Of a stretch of 8,786 nt of DNA, positions 1 through 6,578 are shown one piece after another. A program made the position numbers and the translations under genes. The stretch comes from CAYWBI01 sp964456445 (GTDB lineage Bacteria; Calditrichota; Calditrichia; Calditrichales; J004). Within the stretch, counting starts at the first letter, position 1. Every line of letters starts with the position of its first letter. The notes below the pieces were generated by a model, which had not been told where the DNA came from, did not search any database, and worked only from the letters and a program-made list of their open reading frames with translations. Location of the stretch: positions 1-8,786 of the forward strand of contig CAYWBI010000159.1 in assembly GCA_964456445.1 (NCBI GenBank), written 5' to 3'.

Positions 1-17
1 TTTTATAAAAAAACAAA

Positions 18-59
18 CCTTTGTGGTCTTAGTGCCTTCTTTGTGTAACTCTGTGAAAA
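18..59. repeat. GTG-spaced degenerate tandem repeat at left edge
   Basis: Four short units of the form cttNGTG follow each other with GTG at 23, 32, 43 and 53, so the period is about 9 to 11 bases. The pattern (CTTTGTGG, CTTAGTG, CTTTGTG, CTCTGTG) resembles an intergenic low-complexity family that I recall seeing in unrelated bacterial genomes and metagenome bins; I cannot confirm that here. It may extend beyond the left edge. It is followed by AT-rich sequence and then by the arsR promoter region. Function unknown; no reading frame is evident. Confidence 0.5.
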
Positions 60-81
60 AGATTTTTATTGAAGAATAATT

Positions 82-120
82 TGGATTAAAGATATCCCAT
101 GTCTATATTTAGCTAATCAA
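82..120 (+). promoter_or_regulatory. Candidate promoter and inverted-repeat operator of arsR
   Basis: A -35-like TTGGAT at 82-87 and a -10-like TATATT at 104-109 are separated by 16 bases, a reasonable sigma-70-type promoter upstream of arsR. An imperfect inverted repeat, TTGGATTA at 82-89 and TAATCAA at 114-120, brackets these boxes. ArsR/SmtB repressors usually bind imperfect inverted repeats that overlap their own promoter, so this is the natural place for autoregulation. The match is weak and is an inference. Confidence 0.35.
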
Positions 121-129
121 CGAAATGAG

Positions 130-477
130 ATGGTTATGCGTAAACTGGTAAAAGTCTTTAAGGCCCTGTCGGATTCCAATCGTATCCGCATCCTCAAAAT
201 GCTGGAAGAAAAACCGATGTGCGTCTGTGATATAAAAGACGTTCTGGGCTTGGCCAATTCAACGGTATCCAAACATCTATCCCTTTTGCGTGATGCGGAA
301 TTCATCAGTGACGAAAAGGACGGCAAATGGGTTTACTATAGCCTGAACAAGATGAATTACGAAAAATATATCAACCAGATTTTACCTCTGATAAAAGAAT
401 GGTTAAACGATGATGGCACGGTTCAAAGTGATAAAACAAAGGCTATAAACAGCAAGAATAATAGTTGTAATATTTGA
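130..477 (+). CDS. arsR: ArsR-family arsenite-responsive transcriptional repressor
   Basis: A cytoplasmic winged-helix repressor of 115 residues, normal for the family. In ArsR proteins, As(III) or Sb(III) bound to cysteines releases the protein from the operator and derepresses the operon. The sequence shows the N-terminal helix VFKALSDSNRIRILKML (residues 9-25), the sensing segment MCVCDIKDVLG with C31 and C33, the recognition helix STVSKHLSLLRDA (44-56) and a wing around DEKDGKWVYYSL (61-72). The CxC of the R773-type sensor is present, but its third cysteine position is K36. A lone C113 near the C-terminus might replace it. The start could be ATG 130 or ATG 136; neither has a strong ribosome binding site. 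It is the first gene of the arsenic operon (thioredoxin-like protein, permease, arsC, acr3) and is very likely its regulator. Confidence 0.93.
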   Translation: MVMRKLVKVFKALSDSNRIRILKMLEEKPMCVCDIKDVLGLANSTVSKHLSLLRDAEFISDEKDGKWVYYSLNKMNYEKYINQILPLIKEWLNDDGTVQSDKTKAINSKNNSCNI

Positions 478-519
478 ATTTTTTTTATTTAACGTTTCGT
501 TAAAACACGAATCAAATAT
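470..519. promoter_or_regulatory. Nested inverted repeats in the arsR-downstream gap
   Basis: ATATTTGA at 470-477 (including the arsR stop codon) is the exact reverse complement of TCAAATAT at 512-519. Inside lies a second perfect inverted repeat, TTTAACG (488-494), loop TTT, CGTTAAA (498-504). The two centres fall at about 494.5 and 496, so the structure is almost concentric. It could be a second ArsR operator, a hairpin that tunes expression of the downstream genes relative to arsR, or an mRNA stability element. It has no T run after the stem, so it is not a normal terminator. Confidence 0.4.
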
Positions 520-545
520 ATTTATAAACAATCGATAGAGGGATA

Positions 546-776
546 ATGAAGACGATAAAGATATTAGGTATGGGCTGTCCAAGTTGCGCGCAGACCGAAA
601 AAATAGTTTTACAGGCGCTCGAACAATCCGGGATACAGGCCAAGGTAGAAAAGGTAGAAGATATCCAGGAAATTATAAAATATAACGTTCTCACTACACC
701 TGTTCTTGTAGTGGATGAAGAAATAAAAATTGCCGGGCGCGTTCCCAAAACAGAAGAAATTATCGCCTTATTATAA
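546..776 (+). CDS. Small thioredoxin-fold redox protein (CxxC)
   Basis: A 76-residue single-domain protein matching the very small archaeal/bacterial 'redox-active disulfide protein 2' type of the thioredoxin superfamily. It shows KILGMGCPSCAQTEK with the redox pair C11 and C14, a central helix, and the conserved cis-proline segment TTPVLVVD (P52), followed by the typical final strand and helix (KIAGRVPKTEEI). There is no signal peptide, so it is cytoplasmic. The start is supported by AGAGGGA at 537-543, a rather short distance from the ATG. Such proteins are often found beside DUF318/ArsP permeases, as here, and may pass electrons to or from the permease cysteines or regenerate ArsC. Which partner it serves is inference; the fold assignment is strong. 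Confidence 0.85.
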   Translation: MKTIKILGMGCPSCAQTEKIVLQALEQSGIQAKVEKVEDIQEIIKYNVLTTPVLVVDEEIKIAGRVPKTEEIIALL

Positions 777-814
777 GTTTTTTAGCTTCTGCTTTTTGTA
801 TGGAGATTAAATAT

Positions 815-1786
815 ATGCTAACAGATTTCGCGAATTGGATAACCTATTCCGTTTTGCAAATATCATCGGGGAGCGCTCTGGGCGCGGCATTACAATTTTT
901 CGTTTATGATACGATAAAAATCTTGTTACTCTTGATAGGCATCGTATTTATAATGGGGATCATCAATGCCTATTTTCCCGTGGACCGTTTACGCCGATAT
1001 CTGACAAACAACAAATTATATGGTTTGGAATATTTTTTTGCATCGGCATTTGGCGCTATAACCCCTTTTTGCTCCTGTTCATCGGTTCCGCTTTTTATCG
1101 GTTTTGTAAAAGGGGGAATTCCTTTGGGCGTCACCTTTGCTTATTTGATTACATCACCGTTGGTAAATGAAGTTGCCATGGCGCTTTTTTTCGGTCTGTT
1201 CGGTATAAAAATAACCCTTATCTATATAAGCAGCGGGATTCTGCTGGGAATGGTCGCCGGGATTATTTTGGGTAAGTTAAATCTGGAAAACTGGCTCACC
1301 GGATGGGTGCTACAACTCCAAAAAAATACCGATCGGGAAGAGCAGGCATTCGAATCAACAAAGATGCCTTTTAGAAAACGTTTACCTTTTATTGCCCGGG
1401 ATGCGCTGGATATCGTAAAAGGCGTTGTGTCGTACGTATTGATCGGGATAGCCATCGGTGCGCTTATGCATGGATATGTACCTGCTAATTTTTTCGAACA
1501 TTATTTAAGCGCGGATAATTTTTGGGCCGTGCCGCTTTCGGTTATCCTGGCCGTGCCGCTTTACTCCAGTGCATCGGGTGTTATACCCGTGATACAGGTC
1601 CTTGTTGCCAAGGGCATACCCCTGGGTACGGCAATTGCCTTTATGATGGCTGTTGTCGGACTTTCATTTCCGGAAGCAATGTTGCTCAAAAAGGTGATGA
1701 GCATGAAGTTAATCCTAACTTTTTTTGGTGTCGTAACTTTGTGCATCATTTTCTCCGGATATTTATTCAACCTTATTTTAGTCTAA
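815..1786 (+). CDS. ArsP/DUF318-type permease (PF03773 family)
   Basis: A polytopic inner-membrane permease of 323 residues with about eight hydrophobic segments and a charged cytoplasmic-type loop at about residues 165-195. The family signature is clear: TPFCSCSSVPLF with C86 and C88, then KGGIPLG and ITSPLVNEVAM. The second half repeats the pattern in altered form (VPLYSSASGVIPV at about 247-259, then KGIPLG), showing an internal duplication in which the cysteines are replaced. ArsP members export trivalent organoarsenicals such as methylarsenite; other members have no proven substrate, so the exact cargo is uncertain. ATG 815 is preferred over ATG 800 because TGGAGA at 801-806 lies 8 bases before it, while 800 has no ribosome binding site. 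It lies between the thioredoxin-like gene and arsC, and 17 bases separate it from arsC. Confidence 0.88.
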   Translation: MLTDFANWITYSVLQISSGSALGAALQFFVYDTIKILLLLIGIVFIMGIINAYFPVDRLRRYLTNNKLYGLEYFFASAFGAITPFCSCSSVPLFIGFVKGGIPLGVTFAYLITSPLVNEVAMALFFGLFGIKITLIYISSGILLGMVAGIILGKLNLENWLTGWVLQLQKNTDREEQAFESTKMPFRKRLPFIARDALDIVKGVVSYVLIGIAIGALMHGYVPANFFEHYLSADNFWAVPLSVILAVPLYSSASGVIPVIQVLVAKGIPLGTAIAFMMAVVGLSFPEAMLLKKVMSMKLILTFFGVVTLCIIFSGYLFNLILV

Positions 1787-1803
1787 CAGTATCAGGAATT
1801 TCT

Positions 1804-2223
1804 ATGACAAGCATCCTCATTTTATGTACCGGTAACTCATGCCGAAGCCAGATGGCGGAAGGATTTTTAAAATCATTCGATCCTACTTTGGATGTATATT
1901 CCGCGGGAACGGCGCCATCGGGTGCGGTACATCCCATGGCCATACAGGTGATGCGTGAAGTAAATGTCGATATCAGCACGGGTTATCCGAAAGATATCAA
2001 AACCTTTTTGGACAAATCCTTCGACTATGTAATTACCGTTTGCGATAATGCCAGGGAAAGCTGTCCGGTCTTCATTGGCAAGGTGAAACATAAGCTGCAT
2101 ATCGGCTTTGATGATCCAGCGGATGCACGTGGCAGCGAAACGGAGATCCTGGATGTTTTTCGGCGTGTGCGGGATGAGATAAAAAAGGATTTTAAAAAAT
2201 TTTATCAGGGACTCGACAAATAG
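1804..2223 (+). CDS. arsC: Arsenate reductase, thioredoxin-coupled (LMW phosphatase fold)
   Basis: A cytoplasmic enzyme of 139 residues that reduces As(V) to As(III). It shows the P-loop CTGNSCRS, with nucleophile C8 and R14 in the C-x5-R arrangement, then the redox pair C80 and C87 in VCDNARESCP. These three cysteines correspond to the catalytic cascade of the staphylococcal pI258 type, in which the final disulfide is reduced by thioredoxin. FDDPADA (D104) supplies the expected general acid. The start is ATG 1804, where the protein homology begins, with AGGAA at 1794-1798 ahead of it. The frame stays open upstream inside the permease gene, but that part is not real. The product As(III) would be exported by the ACR3 protein encoded 36 bases downstream. 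The small CxxC protein of the operon is a possible reductant. Confidence 0.95.
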   Translation: MTSILILCTGNSCRSQMAEGFLKSFDPTLDVYSAGTAPSGAVHPMAIQVMREVNVDISTGYPKDIKTFLDKSFDYVITVCDNARESCPVFIGKVKHKLHIGFDDPADARGSETEILDVFRRVRDEIKKDFKKFYQGLDK

Positions 2224-2259
2224 GATTATAAAAATCATTTTAAACAAACGAGGAGTATT

Positions 2260-3339
2260 ATGCCGGCCTTAACAAAAAAACTTAGTTTTCTTGATCGATA
2301 TCTGACGCTGTGGATATTCCTGGCCATGGCCGTTGGCGTATTTTGGGGGTTTTTGTTTCCAGGAATATCAGATTTCTGGAATGCCTTTCAGGCCGGTACG
2401 ACGAATATTCCCATTGCTATCGGTCTTATCGTTATGATGTATCCGCCGCTCGCAAAAGTCCGCTATGAAGAATTGGGCGATGTCTTCCGAAATATGAAAG
2501 TTTTGGCTCTTTCCCTGGTACAAAACTGGATTATCGGCCCCTTGTTAATGTTTACCCTGGCGATACTTTTTTTGCAGGACTACCCACATTATATGGCCGG
2601 TCTGATAATGATCGGTCTGGCGCGTTGTATTGCTATGGTGATCGTTTGGAATGAATTGGCCAAAGGGGACACCGAATATGCCGCGGGTCTGGTTGCTTTT
2701 AATTCCATTTTCCAGGTTCTGTTTTTTTCTGTTTATGCCTATGTGTTTTTAAACCTCCTGCCCGACTGGCTGGGTTTACAATCTTTTGATGTCAATATCT
2801 CCATGGGGCAAATCGCAGAGAGTGTTCTGATTTACCTGGGCATCCCGTTTTTTGCCGGTATGTTGACGCGCTTCAGCCTGATAAAATTAAAGGGCAAGGC
2901 CTGGTACCATGAGATATTTATTCCTAAAATAAGCCCGCTTACCCTAATTGCCCTTCTTTTTACAATCGTTGTTATGTTTTCGCTCAAGGGCGAATTGATT
3001 GTTTCAATTCCTCTCGATGTGGTACGGATTGCCATACCATTAAGTATTTATTTTGTGGTTATGTTCTTTGTCTCCTTTTTTATGGGCAAAAAGATCGGGG
3101 CGGATTATTCAAAATCTGCTACACTGTCTTTTACCGCAGCGAGCAATAATTTTGAACTGGCCATTGCGGTTGCCGTGGCGGTTTTCGGTATAAATTCCGG
3201 CGAGGCCTTCGCCGCGGTTATCGGCCCGCTGGTTGAAGTCCCGGTTCTGATCTCGCTGGTAAATGTTTCGCTGTGGATTCAAAAGAAGTATTTTAAAACG
3301 GTGGAAGAAGGAACCGTAAAAGATCCCAATGTTTGTTAA
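2260..3339 (+). CDS. acr3: ACR3-family arsenite efflux permease
   Basis: An inner-membrane As(III) exporter of 359 residues, the usual size for ACR3 (also called arsB in many annotations, though unrelated to true ArsB). About ten hydrophobic segments are visible. Diagnostic motifs are YPPLAKVRYEEL (61-72), IGLARCIAMVIVWNELA with the essential membrane cysteine C123, and the late-helix FELAIAVAVAVFG with E299; both residues are conserved and needed for transport in characterised members. Transport is driven by the proton motive force. The ribosome binding site AGGAG at 2251-2255 fixes the start. It is the last gene of the arsenic operon and ends about 100 bases before an intrinsic terminator. 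The protein ends in a cysteine (C359), whose meaning is unknown. Confidence 0.95.
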   Translation: MPALTKKLSFLDRYLTLWIFLAMAVGVFWGFLFPGISDFWNAFQAGTTNIPIAIGLIVMMYPPLAKVRYEELGDVFRNMKVLALSLVQNWIIGPLLMFTLAILFLQDYPHYMAGLIMIGLARCIAMVIVWNELAKGDTEYAAGLVAFNSIFQVLFFSVYAYVFLNLLPDWLGLQSFDVNISMGQIAESVLIYLGIPFFAGMLTRFSLIKLKGKAWYHEIFIPKISPLTLIALLFTIVVMFSLKGELIVSIPLDVVRIAIPLSIYFVVMFFVSFFMGKKIGADYSKSATLSFTAASNNFELAIAVAVAVFGINSGEAFAAVIGPLVEVPVLISLVNVSLWIQKKYFKTVEEGTVKDPNVC

Positions 3340-3436
3340 GAAGCGGCTGATATTACGTAACAAATTTTCGAAATACCGGGCGCCGGTCCCCGAAATCCGC
3401 AGGTAAAAACAGTTACCGGTTAAACCTTTATACAAT

Positions 3437-3472
3437 AAAAAACCCGTGAGGCATGCCCCACGGGTTTTTTTT
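3437..3472. terminator. Bidirectional intrinsic terminator between acr3 and the M16 peptidase gene
   Basis: A stem of CCCGTG (3443-3448) pairing with CACGGG (3459-3464), extended inward by GG and CC with one A-C mismatch, has a short loop around CATG. A run of A precedes it and eight T follow it, so the stem with a U tail forms on either strand. It therefore suits both acr3 on the plus strand and the convergent peptidase gene on the minus strand, whose stop codon lies just downstream at 3499. Confidence 0.9.
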
Positions 3473-3498
3473 CAATACCAACCATATTTCCAAATTTG

Positions 3499-6261
3499 TT
3501 ATTTCTTGGTCAGCGGTTTGCCGTCTTTATCTACATCGCCGGCAATAACCGTTACGGCCTGTTTGGGATGGACATATTTATGGATGGCTCCGTTGACCTG
3601 ATCCAGTGTAACCGCGTCGATCAGGGCAGGGTATTCATCAAGATATTCCATGGGCATCCCGCGCTGGGCGATGGACAATATTTGTCTGGCCATTCCGGCG
3701 GAAGTAGCCAAACCGACTTTAAAACGTCCTTTTATACGTGTTTTTACCTTATCCAATTCTTTTTGTGTTACGCCTTTTTCAACCCAGCGATTTAACTCGC
3801 GCCGGGTTGAACTCAAACCTTTTTTCAACAGGTTTGGTGCAAAAGTGGCGCCGATAAACCAGTAACCGTCGGCATAGATATCGCCCGCATGACTGGAGTA
3901 AATGCCATAAGTCAGGCCTTCATCGTCACGGATGATGGACATCAAACGCCCGGCAAAACCGGTACCAAAAATGGTGTTTCCAAGAAAGAAAGGCAGATAA
4001 TCCTTGTCGCTGCGTTTAAGACCGGTGGCATTGCCTATGGTTAACGAGGCGCTTGTTTTTCCAGGCATGCTCACCCCGTATATTTTTCCATCGCCTTTTT
4101 TCGTTTCACGTTTTGTATGCATATAGCTGACGCCACCCTGCCAGCCCTTAAATGATTTTTTTACATCGGACTGTAATGCATCCGTGTCCGCATCGCCCGT
4201 AAAAACCAGGATCATCGATTTTGGCCCATAATATTTTTTATAAAAAGCCTTGACGTCGGACAGGGTCACCTTCTCAATATCCGCGATTGACTGTTCTATT
4301 GGGGTTTCATAATTCGGGTGGTTCTTTGAAAAAATTTCATCCTTAAGCTTTTCGCTGGCGCGGGAGTTCGTGTTATCTAATTGTTGTTTAAGATTACCAA
4401 CTCGCTGTTTCTTTAGTTTTTCAAATTCCTTGGCGTCAAATGCCGGTTGACGCAGTTGTTCGGCCATAAGGGCAATTACTTTTCCTGCATCTTTTTTAAG
4501 ACAACGACCGTTTATACTCAGGTTATATTTACCAACGCCAAAGGATATTCGTGCGCCCATGTTCTCCATTCGGGCCGCTAATGCAAATTTATCATTGCTG
4601 AGCGTACCTTTATCCAGCATCCGGCCGGTCAAATCGGCCACCATGTTATTCCCGGAATCATTGAACAAATCCCCGGCGGGTAACGAACCGCTGAAAGTAA
4701 CCACGTCTTTTACACCGGTGCGGGCCGTCAGTACATCAATACCCGCTACCTTGTGACGGGTTATGTGTTGACTCAGCATATTTTTTTGTGGCTTTACTGC
4801 AGGGGCCATGGCGTTAAAGCTGGGCTGTGCTGCGTTGGTATTGCTGCCTCCGCGATAATACTGACGTGTATCAGGCATCTGAAAGTTGACGGCTGCGTGT
4901 TTGGAACCGTCCCCGCCCGGTTTTTTAGGGATAAACCATCCGGTCGTACTTTGGTCTTCATTAAAATATTTGTTGATGACATTTTTAACATCCGCCGGTG
5001 TAACCTTGTTGATGTTTTGTTTATAGGTGGCGTAAAATGTCCAGTCGCCCATAGCGATGGCTTCGTTAATCTGACGGGCAATGGAAAAAGAGCCGTCGCG
5101 CCCGTAAGCGGTTTCCGCGGCTACCTGATTAATGGCACGCTGTACTTCTTCCTTGCTTACGCCGTCTTTTTTAATTTTATCGATTTCCTGATGGATGATT
5201 TTTTCTACCTCTTCATGTGTAACGCCCGGCGCCAGAAAAGCATAAGGGATAAACATCCCCGGGTCCTGAAAGGGCACATAATAATTAAAAACATTCACTG
5301 CCTTGTTCGGATCGATCAAGGCCTTATAAAACCTGCTTGATTTTCCCTGGCTAAGAATCTTATCTAAAATGGTCAGCGCATAGGTGGCCTTATCCAGGCC
5401 CTCCGGGGCTTTCCAGCCAACACCGACAACGCCTAATTGACCGGGGCGTTTAACGATGACCCGGCGCGGGCCTTCCTGTTTGGGTTCCGTTGTATATAAC
5501 TGCGGGATGGGCTTTGGTGAAGATGGGATGGCGCCATAATATTTTTTGACTAATTTTAAAGCCGTCTCCGGTTCAAAATCACCGATGATGGTTACCGTGG
5601 CGTTGTTCGGCCAGTAAAAGGTATTATAAAAGGCGCGCAGTTTGGGAACCGGTACATTTTCGATATCCGAGCGCCAGCCGATGGTGGAATGGTGGTAAGG
5701 GTGCGCTTCAAAAGCGGAGGCCCAAATCACCTTATCCAGGGCGCTAAAGGGACTGTTTTCGCCGCGTTCGTATTCATTGCGGACAACGGTCATTTCGGCG
5801 TCTTTGTCCTCGGGGCGCAGACGCAGGTTGCGCATCCGGTCGGATTCGATGTCGATGGCCAGCTCCAGATAATCCTTAGGGATGATTTCAAAATAGTTGG
5901 TACGGTCGTTCCAGGTGCTGGCATTAAGCCGGGCGCCGATGTTGCCCAGCAGGTTATCGATATGCCCGCCGTTTTGCTTATTATATTTTTTAGTACCCTT
6001 GAACATCAGGTGTTCCAGCAAGTGTGTGGCGCCGGTGGTTCCGGTCACTTCGTTTTTGGAACCCACACGATAGGTGACCATAAAGGTGGTCACGGGCGCG
6101 GAATGGTCTTCGAGCAACAGCACGGTAAGACCGTTATCGTTCAGCCGGTACTCGCTGATGCCGTCAAGGGTTTTGATTTTTGAGAATCCGGCCGGGGTGG
6201 CGGCGAGGGCGCCGAGGACCAGGCTGAAAATCAGCAGAGATATGGAACGGGTCAACTTCAT
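3499..6261 (-). CDS. Secreted two-domain M16 zinc metallopeptidase (pitrilysin/insulinase family)
   Basis: A 920-residue protein with two fused M16 halves. Residues 1-24 form a Sec signal peptide (basic MKLTR, hydrophobic core, ALAATPA), so it should act in the periplasm. The first half holds the inverted zinc site HLLEH (H80, E83, H84) and VVRNEYERGEN with E163 as the likely third ligand. A low-complexity linker rich in N, A, Q and P (about 468-493) leads to the second half. That half lacks the zinc residues but keeps the FAGRL (769-773) and GLTYGIYS (782-789) motifs that help bind substrate in the family. Active M16 enzymes degrade short peptides in a clam-shell chamber; the substrate here is unknown. 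ATG 6261 is chosen because AAGGAGA precedes it by five bases and the signal peptide starts there; an in-frame ATG at 6312 lacks both. It seems to be a single-gene unit. Confidence 0.93.
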   Translation of the reverse strand: MKLTRSISLLIFSLVLGALAATPAGFSKIKTLDGISEYRLNDNGLTVLLLEDHSAPVTTFMVTYRVGSKNEVTGTTGATHLLEHLMFKGTKKYNKQNGGHIDNLLGNIGARLNASTWNDRTNYFEIIPKDYLELAIDIESDRMRNLRLRPEDKDAEMTVVRNEYERGENSPFSALDKVIWASAFEAHPYHHSTIGWRSDIENVPVPKLRAFYNTFYWPNNATVTIIGDFEPETALKLVKKYYGAIPSSPKPIPQLYTTEPKQEGPRRVIVKRPGQLGVVGVGWKAPEGLDKATYALTILDKILSQGKSSRFYKALIDPNKAVNVFNYYVPFQDPGMFIPYAFLAPGVTHEEVEKIIHQEIDKIKKDGVSKEEVQRAINQVAAETAYGRDGSFSIARQINEAIAMGDWTFYATYKQNINKVTPADVKNVINKYFNEDQSTTGWFIPKKPGGDGSKHAAVNFQMPDTRQYYRGGSNTNAAQPSFNAMAPAVKPQKNMLSQHITRHKVAGIDVLTARTGVKDVVTFSGSLPAGDLFNDSGNNMVADLTGRMLDKGTLSNDKFALAARMENMGARISFGVGKYNLSINGRCLKKDAGKVIALMAEQLRQPAFDAKEFEKLKKQRVGNLKQQLDNTNSRASEKLKDEIFSKNHPNYETPIEQSIADIEKVTLSDVKAFYKKYYGPKSMILVFTGDADTDALQSDVKKSFKGWQGGVSYMHTKRETKKGDGKIYGVSMPGKTSASLTIGNATGLKRSDKDYLPFFLGNTIFGTGFAGRLMSIIRDDEGLTYGIYSSHAGDIYADGYWFIGATFAPNLLKKGLSSTRRELNRWVEKGVTQKELDKVKTRIKGRFKVGLATSAGMARQILSIAQRGMPMEYLDEYPALIDAVTLDQVNGAIHKYVHPKQAVTVIAGDVDKDGKPLTKK

Positions 6262-6282
6262 GTATGTCTCCTTGAAAAATAA

Positions 6283-6312
6283 ATGATAGTAGATTATGAT
6301 ATAGGTAAACAA
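6283..6312 (-). promoter_or_regulatory. Possible promoter of the M16 peptidase gene
   Basis: Read on the minus strand, TTGTTT (6312-6307) and TATCAT (6288-6283) are separated by 18 bases and lie just ahead of the ribosome binding site AAGGAGA (6273-6267). The spacing is acceptable and the position is right, but the surroundings are very AT-rich and such matches arise by chance. Confidence 0.25.
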
Positions 6313-6462
6313 TTACATAGCGTGGAAAATTTCAAAAAGTTGCATAAAATAAGGATTTTATTTTAAAATTAAAAATCCCCGTTCGCACCTACAGCGCCCG
6401 GGGCAATGTGAGCGATGAAAACGTTTTTTACTACAACCAAATTTTTGCCCTAAAAAAGTTGA
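6313..6462. other. Gene-free divergent intergenic stretch
   Basis: This stretch lies between the minus-strand peptidase gene and the plus-strand promoter region. It is AT-rich (for example 6345-6376), apart from a short GC-rich patch at 6377-6404 in which CCCCG and CGGGG could pair weakly over a long loop. I see no convincing reading frame, RNA gene or terminator in it. Confidence 0.5.
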
Positions 6463-6468
6463 TTTTTT

Positions 6469-6483
6469 CCTTGACTCTCAAGG
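6469..6483. promoter_or_regulatory. 15-base palindrome over the -35 box
   Basis: CCTTGA (6469-6474), spacer CTC, TCAAGG (6478-6483) is a perfect inverted repeat. It contains the -35-like TTGACT and runs into the G tract. A regulator binding here would compete with RNA polymerase. It could also be an accident of the T-rich and G-rich flanks. Confidence 0.35.
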
Positions 6484-6498
6484 GGGGGGGGGTAGATT
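6471..6498 (+). promoter_or_regulatory. Candidate promoter with poly-G spacer
   Basis: TTGACT at 6471-6476 matches a -35 box in five of six positions. TAGATT at 6493-6498 (16-base spacer) or GATTAT at 6495-6500 (18-base spacer) could serve as the -10 box. The spacer is largely made of 11 consecutive G. It points toward the leader and the secreted-protein genes that start at 6812. No better promoter is visible between here and 6812. Confidence 0.5.
6482..6492. repeat. Homopolymer tract of 11 G
   Basis: Eleven consecutive G sit in the spacer of the candidate promoter, in otherwise AT-rich intergenic DNA. Tracts of this length slip during replication in many bacteria, and G or C tracts in promoter spacers are known phase-variation switches (for example porA and opc of Neisseria). 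The exact length may also be uncertain because of sequencing or assembly error. Confidence 0.9.
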
Positions 6499-6534
6499 AT
6501 ACGTTATAAAAAACAAACCGTTATTTTAACCCCG

Positions 6535-6561
6535 ACAGCCCGGTTTGAGGGGGCCGGCTGT
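6535..6561 (+). promoter_or_regulatory. Leader hairpin ahead of a strong ribosome binding site
   Basis: ACAGCCCGG (6535-6543) pairs with CCGGCTGT (6554-6561) with one bulged C, over a loop TTTGAGGGGG. The nearby CCCC at 6530-6533 could instead pair with the loop's G run, giving an alternative fold. The structure lies shortly after the expected transcription start and ends 5 bases before GGAGG. That arrangement would suit control of translation of the small frame that follows. No known riboswitch class is recognised. Confidence 0.4.
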
Positions 6562-6578
6562 TTGACGGAGGTGTGACC

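Noticed and set aside
1522..1803. Upstream extension of the arsC frame into the permease gene, giving a 233-residue protein
   Set aside because: The extension has no transporter or phosphatase-like sequence and overlaps a well-conserved permease. ATG 1804 has its own ribosome binding site and begins exactly at the ArsC fold.
1873..2247. 124-codon minus-strand open frame over arsC
   Set aside because: Antisense to conserved arsC residues; no independent coding signal.
3402..3417. GGTAA ... TTACC hairpin after acr3
   Set aside because: Five-base arms, no T run, and a much stronger terminator follows at 3437-3472.
3109..3435. Minus-strand open frame crossing the acr3 end
   Set aside because: It overlaps the conserved ACR3 C-terminus in antisense, has no ribosome binding site, and its 3' part merely mirrors acr3.
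4753..5340. 195-codon plus-strand open frame inside the M16 gene
   Set aside because: It is antisense to conserved M16 sequence, has no ribosome binding site and looks like a shadow frame.
5689..6183. 164-codon plus-strand open frame over the M16 zinc-site region
   Set aside because: It is the complement of the most conserved part of the peptidase; its glycine/valine-rich product is typical of an antisense shadow.
6262..6312. Longer start of the M16 peptidase at ATG 6312 (17 extra residues)
   Set aside because: No ribosome binding site there, the extra residues would precede a normal signal peptide, and ATG 6261 has AAGGAGA at correct spacing.
6377..6403. CCCCG ... CGGGG pairing as a terminator or structured RNA
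   Set aside because: Five-base arms across a 17-base loop with no T run; too weak.
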